NCBI GenBank assembly: GCA_934540955.1
Contig: CAKTCY010000034.1
Coordinates: 1-23,967 of the forward strand
Source: an uncultured Faecalibacterium sp.
GTDB taxonomy: Bacteria > Bacillota > Clostridia > Oscillospirales > Ruminococcaceae
DNA: 23,967 bases
Direction of reading: 5' to 3'
The notes under the pieces were generated by a model, which saw nothing but the letters and a program-made list of their open reading frames with translations, was not told the DNA's origin and searched no databases. A program made the translations under genes and the position numbers. Below, piece by piece: positions 1-6,770 of the stretch. Within the stretch, counting starts at the first letter, position 1; every line of letters begins with the position of its first letter.

Positions 1-4
1 CCAT
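1..4 (-). CDS. start codon of a gene running off the left edge (probably secE)
   Basis: On the minus strand an ATG lies at 4-2, preceded by a GGCGGAG ribosome binding site (15-9), 17 bases after the rpmG stop codon. Only the start codon and one more base are inside the window, so the product cannot be read. In many Firmicutes rpmG is followed by secE and nusG, which makes secE the best guess. That is context only. Confidence 0.4.
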
Positions 5-21
5 TATGCTCCGCCTTTCTT

Positions 22-171
22 TTACTTGGTTTCGCGATGAACGGTGTGCTTCTTGCAGAAACGGCAATACTTCTTCATCTCGAGACGATCGGGGTTGTTC
101 TTCTTGTTCTTCGTGGTGTTGTAGTTGCGCTGCTTGCACTCGGTGCAGGCCAGAGTGATTTTAACGGTCAT
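22..171 (-). CDS. rpmG: 50S ribosomal protein L33
   Basis: The 49-residue product starts [17 protein letters not shown] and ends in HRETK. It is the usual length for L33, a small protein of the large ribosomal subunit. Two zinc-ribbon cysteine pairs are visible (ACTEC near residues 9-12 and CRFCKK near 36-39), so this is the zinc-containing (C+) form. The start ATG at 171 follows a GGAGGTG ribosome binding site 7 bases upstream. It is transcribed leftward from a near-consensus promoter at 275-303, and another start codon with its own binding site follows at the window edge, consistent with an rpmG-secE-nusG type operon. Too short for many gene callers, but unmistakable. Confidence 0.96.
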   Translation of the reverse strand: MTVKITLACTECKQRNYNTTKNKKNNPDRLEMKKYCRFCKKHTVHRETK

Positions 172-274
172 TTGTTGACACCTCCATTATAACGGTTGTT
201 TTGAACCTCCCTCGGGTGCGGGTGGCAGCTGTAAAAACAGGCGCACTTAATAACCCCGCAAAAGAGGTGATATC

Positions 275-303
275 ATTGTACCACGCGTTTTTCAATCCGT
301 CAA
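275..303 (-). promoter_or_regulatory. sigma-A promoter for rpmG
   Basis: Read on the minus strand, TTGACG (303-298) and TACAAT (280-275) are separated by exactly 17 bases. This gives an untranslated leader of about 100 bases before rpmG. It is divergent from the ddl promoter at 381-409. Confidence 0.85.
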
Positions 304-380
304 GCAGAAAAAAGCGATTTTGAGAAACTTTTTTTGCACCCGCTGTCTTTTTGTCCCAACGCGGCTTTTTTGCATTCTGC

Positions 381-409
381 TTGCATCGCGGGCGTAGATA
401 TTGTATAAT
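381..409 (+). promoter_or_regulatory. sigma-A promoter for the ddl-murI-argS operon
   Basis: TTGCAT (381-386), a 17-base spacer and a perfect TATAAT (404-409). Transcription would begin near 416, giving a leader of about 65 bases to the ddl start. With the rpmG promoter at 275-303 it accounts for the 310-base gene-free stretch 172-481; nothing else recognisable lies there. Confidence 0.85.
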
Positions 410-481
410 GAATCGAAACGGCATTTTACCGGTTTGAAGCCGCCCCTTTACCGGGGGCTTTATAAATAGGAGTGAGATATC

Positions 482-1576
482 ATGCAGTCTGCAAATAAAA
501 TGTGTGTGGCGCTACTGTTCGGCGGTATGTCCAGCGAACATGAGGTCAGCTGTGTCTCTGTGGGCAACTTTGTCCGCAACATCGACCGCAGCAAATACGA
601 GGTGCTCACCGTGGGCATCACCAAGGAGGGCCGCTGGCTCTGCACCGAGGCCACGGCGGAGCAGATGGCCGACGGCAGCTGGGAAGAGCTGCCCGGCAAT
701 ATGCCCTGCGTGATCAGCCCGGACCGCGCCGACCACGGCATGATCCTGTTCACCCCGGACGGCCGGGTGGAGAAGATGCACCTTGACGTGGTGATCCCGG
801 TGCTCCACGGCCTGTGGGGCGAGGACGGCACCGTGCAGGGCCTGCTGGAGCTGGCAGGCATCGCCTATGTGGGCTGCGGCGTGCTGGCAAGCTCTGTTTG
901 CATGGACAAGGCCGTGGCCAACGCCCTGTTTGAGGCCAACGGCGTGCCCCACACCAAGTGGGTAGCCGCCAACCGCTGGGAGATCGAGAAGGATCTGGAG
1001 GGCGTTTGCGCCGGGGTAGAAGCAAAGCTGGGCTGGCCGGTGTTCGTCAAGCCCGCCAACGCAGGCTCCAGCGTGGGCATCTCCAAGGTGTCCAGTCAGG
1101 AGGAGCTGAAGGCTGCCATCGCTCTTGCGCTGGAAAACGACCGCAAGGTGGTGTTTGAGGCCTTTGTGGACGGACAGGAGGTGGAGTGCGCCGTCATCGG
1201 CTCTGACCCCGCTGTGGCCACCCGCCCCGGTGAGATCCTTGCCGGTGCAGAGTTCTACACCTATGATGATAAGTACAAGAACGGCGTGAGCCAGACCGTC
1301 ATCCCGGCACACCTGCCGGAGGCGAAGCTGGACGAGGTAAAGACCTACGCCGCCATGGCCTACACCGCACTGAACTGCGAGGGTCTGGCACGGTGCGATT
1401 TCTTTGTGGAAAAGAACACTGGCCGGGTGCTCATCAACGAGATCAACACCTTCCCCGGCTTTACGGCCATCAGTATGTACCCCAAGCTCATGGAGCACGA
1501 GGGTCTGCCGGTGCCGCAGCTCATCGACCGCCTGATCGCACTGGCGGTGGAAAGGACGGAAAAGCAGCATGGATAA
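482..1576 (+). CDS. ddl: D-alanine--D-alanine ligase
   Basis: This cytoplasmic ATP-grasp ligase joins two D-alanines to give the dipeptide used by MurF in peptidoglycan precursor synthesis. The 364-residue length is normal. The N-terminal FGGMSSEHEVS (residues 13-23) is the Ddl signature. The central ATP-grasp part includes KPANAGSSVGISK, the omega-loop has the tyrosine-containing YDDKY typical of D-Ala-D-Ala rather than D-Ala-D-lactate ligases, and the magnesium/substrate site is INEINTFPGFT (E320, N322). The start ATG follows TAGGAGTG by 8 bases; an internal ATG at M7 is less well placed. It is first in an operon and overlaps murI by 8 bases, so both enzymes supply D-amino acids for the wall. 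Vancomycin-type specificity is not indicated. Confidence 0.96.
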   Translation: MQSANKMCVALLFGGMSSEHEVSCVSVGNFVRNIDRSKYEVLTVGITKEGRWLCTEATAEQMADGSWEELPGNMPCVISPDRADHGMILFTPDGRVEKMHLDVVIPVLHGLWGEDGTVQGLLELAGIAYVGCGVLASSVCMDKAVANALFEANGVPHTKWVAANRWEIEKDLEGVCAGVEAKLGWPVFVKPANAGSSVGISKVSSQEELKAAIALALENDRKVVFEAFVDGQEVECAVIGSDPAVATRPGEILAGAEFYTYDDKYKNGVSQTVIPAHLPEAKLDEVKTYAAMAYTALNCEGLARCDFFVEKNTGRVLINEINTFPGFTAISMYPKLMEHEGLPVPQLIDRLIALAVERTEKQHG

Positions 1577-2393
1577 TCGCCCCATCGGTGTGTTCGACAG
1601 CGGTCTGGGCGGCCTGACCGGTGTGCGGGAGCTGCGCAAGCGCCTGCCCCATGAGGATATCATCTACTTCGGCGATACCGGCCGGGTGCCCTACGGCAGC
1701 CGCAGCCCGGAGACCATTCTGCAGTACGCCCGGCAGGACGTGGCCTTTCTGCTTTCCAAAAACGTCAAGTGCATCATGGCAGCCTGCGGTACGGTGTCTA
1801 GCACCTACCCGGCTGCGGAAGCAGCCCAGCTGCCGGTGCCCTACCTTGGCGTAGTGGACGCCGCCGCCCGGGAGGCAGCCTTCGTCACCCGCAACCGCCG
1901 CATCGGCGTTATTGGCACAGCCGCCACCATCCGCTCCCGCAGCTACGAAAAGCTGCTGCGGCAGCTGGTGCCCGGGGTGGAGATCACCGCCCGCCCCTGC
2001 CCGCTGTTCGTACCGCTGGTGGAGGCCGGGTATGTGGATCACAGCGAGGCCGGGAAGCAGCAGGTCACAAAGCTGGTCATTGCCCAGTACCTGACCGAGG
2101 TGCGCGAAGCCGGGGTGGATACCCTGATTCTGGGCTGCACCCACTACCCGCTGCTGAAAAGCATGATCGGGGAGTTTATGGGGCCGCATGTCACGCTGGT
2201 GGACCCCGCCATGACCGCCGCCCATCATCTGGAGCGGATGCTCGCCGAGCGCGGGCTGCGCGCCAGCCACGAGAACGGGCAGGCACACTTTTACGTCAGC
2301 GATGTGCCGGACAGCTTTGTGCAGACGGCAGACCTGTTCCTGGGCGAGTACAAAGGCGGCCCGGTGGAGCAGATCGCCATTGATAAATATTGA
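1569..2393 (+). CDS. murI: glutamate racemase
   Basis: The cofactor-independent racemase makes D-glutamate for peptidoglycan from L-glutamate using two cysteines. The protein has 274 residues, the usual size. IGVFDSGLGGLT (residues 6-17) carries the conserved Asp10; the first catalytic cysteine is C73 in AACGTVSS and the second is C190 in LGCTHYPLL. The first motif is normally ACNT followed by A or S; here the Asn after the cysteine is Gly. The start ATG lies inside the 3' end of ddl (8-base overlap), implying translational coupling. The context with ddl fits wall synthesis. The Asp/Glu racemase family also contains aspartate racemases, but the DSGLGGLT motif and neighbours favour MurI. Confidence 0.95.
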   Translation: MDNRPIGVFDSGLGGLTGVRELRKRLPHEDIIYFGDTGRVPYGSRSPETILQYARQDVAFLLSKNVKCIMAACGTVSSTYPAAEAAQLPVPYLGVVDAAAREAAFVTRNRRIGVIGTAATIRSRSYEKLLRQLVPGVEITARPCPLFVPLVEAGYVDHSEAGKQQVTKLVIAQYLTEVREAGVDTLILGCTHYPLLKSMIGEFMGPHVTLVDPAMTAAHHLERMLAERGLRASHENGQAHFYVSDVPDSFVQTADLFLGEYKGGPVEQIAIDKY

Positions 2394-2407
2394 TAAGGAA
2401 AAACAAC

Positions 2408-2884
2408 GTGAGCAAGCCACTGAAGGAAGACTATATCATCCGCATCAAAAGCCGTATTGAGCAGCGGCTGGACGAACCGGCTGCGGAGGAAGAAAAAGAA
2501 GAATTTGTGGAGCTGATGACCCGGGGCAGTTTTGTGCTGAAGGGCGGCAGCTACTATGTGACCTACCGCGAGACCGAGACCACCGGCTACGAGGGCTGCA
2601 CCACCACCCTGAAGATCGCCGCAGACGGCAGCCGGGTGGCGATGCTGCGGTTCGGCAAAGGCGGCGGGGCAGGCACCCAGCTGCTGATCGAAAAAGGCCG
2701 CCGCAACCTGTGCCACTACGAGACCGGCTTCGGCTCCATGACCTTGGGCGTGACTGCGGACGAGATCGACTGTCAGCTGACCGAAAAGGGCGGCACCGCC
2801 CGGTTTGCCTACCTGCTGGATGCCGACAGCGCCGAGCTGGTGAGCCGCAACCGGCTGGAAGTTACCGTGACCCATGTGAATTGA
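2408..2884 (+). CDS. DUF1934 protein (YwiB-like beta-barrel)
   Basis: The 158-residue protein resembles DUF1934/YwiB, a small calycin-like beta-barrel family of unknown biochemical role. Visible features are an acidic N-terminal stretch, then alternating strands including GSFVLKGGSYYVTYRET and the glycine-rich RFGKGGGAGTQ, and a C-terminal strand NRLEVTVTHVN. No signal peptide or membrane segment is present, so it is cytoplasmic. I chose the GTG at 2408 because AAGGAA lies 7 bases before it; a TTG at 2390 in the same frame overlaps the murI stop and lacks a binding site. The gene lies just before argS, the same order as ywiB-argS in Bacillus subtilis, which supports the family call. The function is not known. 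Confidence 0.85.
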   Translation: MSKPLKEDYIIRIKSRIEQRLDEPAAEEEKEEFVELMTRGSFVLKGGSYYVTYRETETTGYEGCTTTLKIAADGSRVAMLRFGKGGGAGTQLLIEKGRRNLCHYETGFGSMTLGVTADEIDCQLTEKGGTARFAYLLDADSAELVSRNRLEVTVTHVN

Positions 2885-2919
2885 TGAAGCTCCCTGAGAC
2901 TGTGAAAGGAATCCGACCC

Positions 2920-4734
2920 ATGACTGATTTTGAAAAGACCTACCAGAACTACAACCCCCGGCAGGCTGCGCTGGACGAGGCACGCGCTCTGCTGACTGCA
3001 GCCGCCAAGGTTGCTATGGCAGACGGCACCCTGCCCGAGGCAGAGCTGCCCGCCTTTATCGTGGAGATCCCCGCCGATGTGAAGAATGGTGATATCGCCT
3101 CCAACCTCGCCATGGCCGGTGCACGCACCTGGCGCAAGGCACCCAAGATGATCGCAGACGCCCTGCTGGCACATCTGCCCTCTATCGAAGACAGCGTATT
3201 CTCCAGGGTGGAGGTTGCCGGTCCCGGCTTCATCAACCTATTCCTGTCCCAGAGCTTCTGGGCAGGCGTGGTGCTGGGTGCCTGCGCCAACAAGGAGTAC
3301 GGCCGCACCGACCACGGCAAGGGCGCAAAGTACAACGTGGAGTTCGTTTCTGCCAACCCCACCGGCCCCATGCACATGGGCAACGCCCGCGGCGGCGCAC
3401 TGGGCGACTGTCTGGCCGCTGTGCTGGACTGGTCCGGCTACGATGTGACCCGCGAGTTCTATATCAACGATGCCGGCAACCAGATCCAGAAGTTCGGCAA
3501 AAGTCTGGCGGTGCGCTACCTGCAGCAGTTCTGCGGCGAGGAGGCCTATCCCCTGCCCAAGGAGTGCTATCAGGGCGGCGACATCAAGGTGCTGGCCGGT
3601 GAGTTCGCCCAGCTGAACGGCGACAAGTACGTTGCCGCCTGCTCCGGGCTAAGCGAGGAGGCTCTGTTTGAGAGCGAGGCCTTTGCCGCCCTGAAGGACG
3701 CACTGGTGGCCTACGCCCTGCCCAAGAACATCGCCGCGCTGAAGCGCGACCTCGGCAAGTACCGCATTGATTATGACGTCTGGTTCCACGAGAGCACCCT
3801 GCACGAGTCCGGCGCGGTGCTGGCTGTGGTGGACAAGCTGCTGGAGCTGGGCGCCTGCTACAAGGCTGAGGACGGCGCCATCATGTACCGCAGCGCCCAG
3901 TACGCTGCCAAGTATGGCACCGTGAACAAGAAAAAGACCGAGGACGGCACCGAGGAGGAGGCCAAGGACGAGGTGCTCGTGCGCGCCAACGGCATTCCCA
4001 CCTACTTTGCCGCTGATATCGCCTACCACTACAACAAGCTGGCCACCCGCGGCTTTGCCAAGGCCATCGACGTGTGGGGCGCAGACCACCACGGCCATGT
4101 GGCCCGCATGAAGGGTGCGATGGACGCCATCGGCCTGAACGGCGAGGATCTGGATGTTGTGCTGATGCAGATGGTCAACCTGATGCGGGACGGCCAGCCT
4201 GTCCGTATGTCCAAGCGCACCGGCAACGCCATCACCCTGACCGACCTGCTGGAGGAAGTGCCCATCGACAGCGCACGCTTCCTGTTCAATATGCACGACG
4301 CCGGCAGCGGCATCGACTTTGATCTGGATCAGGCCGTCAAGACCGACAACGACAACCCCGTGTACTATGTGCAGTACGCTCATGCCCGCATCTGCTCCAT
4401 CCTGAAAAAGATGGAGAGCGAGGGCGTGCAGTTTGCCGGTGCGGAGAGCATCGACGCCACCCTGCTCACCGAGCCCTCCGAGATGGAGCTGATCCGGATG
4501 CTGGCCGCCTTCCCGCAGGAGATCGTGATGGCTGCCGAGAAGTACGACCCCAGCCGCATCAACCGCTTTGTCATTGATCTGGCCAGCGCCTTCCACCGCT
4601 TCTACGGCAACTGCCGCATTCAGGGCGCAGACCCCGCCGTGCAGCAGGCACGTCTGGCTCTGTGCATCGGCGTGAAGAACGCCATCTTCAACGTGCTCAC
4701 CATGTTCAAGATCAACGTGCCCGAGAAGATGTAA
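2920..4734 (+). CDS. argS: arginyl-tRNA synthetase
   Basis: A class I aminoacyl-tRNA synthetase charging tRNA-Arg. The 604-residue protein has the N-terminal additional domain with GDIASNLAM (residues 58-66), the ATP-binding HIGH-type motif as HMGN (152-155, within SANPTGPMHMGNARGG), WGADHHGHVARM, a KMSKS-type motif as RMSKRTG (near 429-435), and a C-terminal DALR anticodon-binding domain beginning about YYVQYAHAR. I chose the ATG at 2920 because AAAGGA lies 9 bases upstream; an in-frame ATG at 2884 would add 12 residues but has no binding site and coincides with the end of the DUF1934 gene. It is last in the operon and followed by a strong terminator at 4745-4786. No leader-type regulation was seen for it. 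Confidence 0.97.
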   Translation: MTDFEKTYQNYNPRQAALDEARALLTAAAKVAMADGTLPEAELPAFIVEIPADVKNGDIASNLAMAGARTWRKAPKMIADALLAHLPSIEDSVFSRVEVAGPGFINLFLSQSFWAGVVLGACANKEYGRTDHGKGAKYNVEFVSANPTGPMHMGNARGGALGDCLAAVLDWSGYDVTREFYINDAGNQIQKFGKSLAVRYLQQFCGEEAYPLPKECYQGGDIKVLAGEFAQLNGDKYVAACSGLSEEALFESEAFAALKDALVAYALPKNIAALKRDLGKYRIDYDVWFHESTLHESGAVLAVVDKLLELGACYKAEDGAIMYRSAQYAAKYGTVNKKKTEDGTEEEAKDEVLVRANGIPTYFAADIAYHYNKLATRGFAKAIDVWGADHHGHVARMKGAMDAIGLNGEDLDVVLMQMVNLMRDGQPVRMSKRTGNAITLTDLLEEVPIDSARFLFNMHDAGSGIDFDLDQAVKTDNDNPVYYVQYAHARICSILKKMESEGVQFAGAESIDATLLTEPSEMELIRMLAAFPQEIVMAAEKYDPSRINRFVIDLASAFHRFYGNCRIQGADPAVQQARLALCIGVKNAIFNVLTMFKINVPEKM

Positions 4735-4744
4735 CATAAAACCA

Positions 4745-4786
4745 CAGGGGCTGTTGCACAGCATTTGGCGCAACAGCCCCTGTTTA
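4745..4786 (+). terminator. intrinsic terminator of the ddl-argS operon
   Basis: A perfect 13-bp stem, CAGGGGCTGTTGC (4745-4757) with GCAACAGCCCCTG (4770-4782), closes a 12-base loop. The 3' side is followed by TTTA, so the U-tract is short, but it lies 10 bases after the argS stop. Confidence 0.8.
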
Positions 4787-4842
4787 CGGTGTATGGCAGG
4801 AAAGCAGCTGCCGTTTTCCTTTACGACCCCTCCCGTGAAAAT

Positions 4843-4930
4843 GCGTTTGGAGCGCTCCGCAGAGCGCGACAAACGCGAAATTATAAATAATAATTCCGCT
4901 GAATATGCCCAGAGTGAAACGGAGGGCATT
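4843..4930. other. structured non-coding block upstream of dusB
   Basis: Three inverted repeats lie in series. First, GCGTTTG (4843-4849) pairs with CAAACGC (4870-4876), and inside it GCGCTC (4852-4857) pairs with GAGCGC (4862-4867) over a CGCA loop; the two stems are joined by a GA/GA internal loop. Second, AATTAT (4879-4884) faces ATAATT (4890-4895). Third, GAATATGCCC (4901-4910) faces GGGCATTC (4924-4931) with a two-base bulge. No U-tract follows the first hairpin, so it is not a simple terminator. It could be the dusB leader, an operator region or a dispersed repeat. No convincing dusB promoter was found. Confidence 0.5.
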
Positions 4931-4968
4931 CCAAATCGTCTACCCCAAAACAGATACAAGGAGAACCC

Positions 4969-5988
4969 ATGGAACCTTTGAAGATCGGCAATATCACCCT
5001 GCCCCACCGGGCGGTGTTCGGCCCTATGGCAGGCTTTACGGACGCCCCCTGCCGCCGCCTGATGGCGCAGCACGGCGCTGGCTTTACCGTCAGCGAGATG
5101 GTCTCCAGCCGGGCGCTGGTGTACGGCGACCATAAGACCGTCAGCCTGCTGAAGGCCGCGCCCAACGGCGCACCCTACGGGGTGCAGATCTTCGGCGAGG
5201 TGCCGGAGATCATGGGCGAGGCCACCGCCGCCATCGAGCAGTACGAATTTGACTTTGTGGACATCAACATGGGCTGCCCTGCCCCCAAGATTGTTTCCGG
5301 CGGGGCGGGCAGCAGGCTGATGCTGGACCCCGACCGCTGCGGGCGCATCGTGGAGCAGGTGGTGGCGCACACCAAGCGCCCGGTCACTGTAAAAATGCGC
5401 AAGGGCTGGGACGCCGACCACATCACCGCCGTGGAGTGCGCCAAGGCCTGCGAGCAGGCGGGCGCGGCGCTGGTAGCGGTGCACGCCCGCACCCGGGAGC
5501 AGATGTACACCCCGGGCATCGACCCGGAGATCATCGCCCGGGTAAAGGATGCGGTAAAGGTGCCGGTGCTGGGCAACGGCGATATCCACTGCGCCGAGGA
5601 TGCGCTGCGCATGGTGCGCCAGACAAACTGCGACGGCGTGATGATCGCCCGGGGCGCACTGGGCGACCCGTGGCTGTTTGAGCGGGTAAACGCCGCGCTG
5701 GAGGGGCTGCCCGCCCCCAAGGAGCCGAACCTGCAGGCGCGGATGAACGCGCTGCGCCGTCAGGTGGAGGAGATGGTGGAGCAGAAGGGCGAATTTGTAG
5801 CCATGCCGCAGGCGCGCGCCCAGACCATGCACTACATGAAGGGTCTGAAGGGCGCCGCCGCCCTGCGCCGCTACTGCTGCACCCTGACCCACTTGGAGGA
5901 TTTGGACGAGCTGATCGCCGCTGTGTTCGAAGAGCAGCGCAAGGCCGGTCTGGACCCCGATGATGTGCGGGAGGTACCATTCCCGTAA
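4969..5988 (+). CDS. dusB: tRNA-dihydrouridine synthase (DusB type)
   Basis: An FMN-dependent TIM-barrel enzyme that reduces uridine to dihydrouridine in tRNA D-loops with NAD(P)H. The protein has 339 residues. The barrel starts IGNITLPHRAVFGPMAGFTD (residues 6-25), the catalytic cysteine is C103 in INMGCPAPKI, and VTVKMRKGWD, VHARTREQMY and VLGNGDIHCAEDA carry FMN and substrate contacts typical of Dus proteins. A C-terminal helical domain follows from about residue 245. The start ATG is preceded by AAGGAG 6 bases upstream. It appears to be a single-gene unit with a strong hairpin after the stop (6003-6042). The DusB subgroup is inferred from overall resemblance to Firmicute proteins. Confidence 0.93.
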   Translation: MEPLKIGNITLPHRAVFGPMAGFTDAPCRRLMAQHGAGFTVSEMVSSRALVYGDHKTVSLLKAAPNGAPYGVQIFGEVPEIMGEATAAIEQYEFDFVDINMGCPAPKIVSGGAGSRLMLDPDRCGRIVEQVVAHTKRPVTVKMRKGWDADHITAVECAKACEQAGAALVAVHARTREQMYTPGIDPEIIARVKDAVKVPVLGNGDIHCAEDALRMVRQTNCDGVMIARGALGDPWLFERVNAALEGLPAPKEPNLQARMNALRRQVEEMVEQKGEFVAMPQARAQTMHYMKGLKGAAALRRYCCTLTHLEDLDELIAAVFEEQRKAGLDPDDVREVPFP

Positions 5989-6002
5989 TTCGAACTGAAG
6001 CA

Positions 6003-6046
6003 GAGCAATGCCGGACGGCCTGTAGGCTGTCCGGCATTGCTCTTTT
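6003..6046 (+). terminator. terminator between dusB and the convergent HD gene
   Basis: GAGCAATGCCGGAC (6003-6016) pairs perfectly with GTCCGGCATTGCTC (6029-6042), and the inner bases extend the stem to about 18 bp with a TGTA loop. TTTT follows at 6043-6046. On the minus strand the same hairpin follows the HD gene stop codon directly but has no U-tract, so it mainly serves dusB. Confidence 0.9.
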
Positions 6047-6632
6047 ACAGCTTCGTCAATTCATCCAGATTCTGGGTATAGCAGGGCAGGCAGTGCTCCA
6101 GAAACCAGTCGGCCTCCGGGCAGTGCATGGCCTGCAGCGCGGCGCGCTGCTGCGTGAGCGCAGCGTCAAATTCGTGGTTGCCGCTGCGCTGCTCCTCGGT
6201 GCATTTGATCAGCGCGCTCAGACGGTCGGCGGCCTTGAGCAGCCGGTGTTCCTCTGCCGTCAGGGCGCTGCCGTCCATGCAGGGGGTCAGCTCTGCGGCC
6301 AGCTCGGCGGGCAGCAGAGCCGCCATGGAGCGCACGCTCTCGGTCTCCAGCGCCTTGTAGGCGTCCCGCAGCGCCGGGGAGTGGTACTTGACCGGCGTGG
6401 GCATATCCCCGGTGATGATCTCCGGGGCGTCGTGGTACAGCGCCGCCACCGCCACCACCTCGGGGCGGCAGGGCGTGCCGGTGTAGTGCTTGGCGATGAG
6501 ACACAGCAGGTGCGCCAGCAGCGCGGTGTCGCAGGTGTGCTCGCTGAGGGATTCCGCCCGGGTGGAGTGCATCAGGCTCCACCGGGTAATGTACTTCATG
6601 CGCGCCAATAAGGCGCTGAAGGGATACAGCAT
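6045..6632 (-). CDS. HD-domain 5'-deoxynucleotidase (YfbR-like)
   Basis: A 195-residue cytoplasmic HD-superfamily phosphohydrolase. It lines up along its length with E. coli YfbR (about 199 residues), which removes phosphate from deoxynucleoside 5'-monophosphates. Residues R17, W18, H32 (in SEH), H67-D68 (YHDAPE), E71, D76 (GDMPTPVK) and D136 (KAADRL) each fall one position before the known YfbR active-site residues, so the metal site and substrate selection appear intact. I chose the ATG at 6632 because AAGGAGGCG lies 7 bases upstream; the reading frame continues much further but without a start signal. It is convergent with dusB and divergent from the YfhO gene. The substrate is inferred from homology. 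Confidence 0.9.
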   Translation of the reverse strand: MLYPFSALLARMKYITRWSLMHSTRAESLSEHTCDTALLAHLLCLIAKHYTGTPCRPEVVAVAALYHDAPEIITGDMPTPVKYHSPALRDAYKALETESVRSMAALLPAELAAELTPCMDGSALTAEEHRLLKAADRLSALIKCTEEQRSGNHEFDAALTQQRAALQAMHCPEADWFLEHCLPCYTQNLDELTKL

Positions 6633-6687
6633 GGCAATACGCCTCCTTTTCTTCACCATACCCGCCCCGCGTGCACTTGTCAAGCCC

Positions 6688-6716
6688 TTTTTTCTTGCGC
6701 GCCGCCGTGCTATACT
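6688..6716 (+). promoter_or_regulatory. possible promoter for the YfhO-family gene
   Basis: TATACT at 6711-6716 is a good -10 element. The -35 region 17 bases upstream is only a run of T, so the promoter would be weak. It gives a leader of about 45 bases. Confidence 0.45.
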
Positions 6717-6770
6717 ACAAGGAGAGATCAAATCCACTTCCGCGCCGGTGCGCGGAGAAAGAGGAACGCT

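Noticed and set aside
161..424. Minus-strand open frame in the rpmG-ddl gap
   Set aside because: It includes both promoters and the rpmG binding site and has no recognisable protein features.
2710..2919. N-terminal extension of argS
   Set aside because: It overlaps the DUF1934 gene in another frame and has no start signal; ArgS begins at 2920 behind AAAGGA.
4849..4858. Palindrome GGAGCGCTCC as an operator
   Set aside because: It is part of the larger hairpin at 4843-4876, which explains it better than a separate protein site.
3649..5892. Very long minus-strand open frame opposite argS and dusB
   Set aside because: It runs across two certain genes and the terminator between them, has no ribosome binding site, and its His/Gln/Val/Gly-rich translation is typical of the complement of GC-rich genes.
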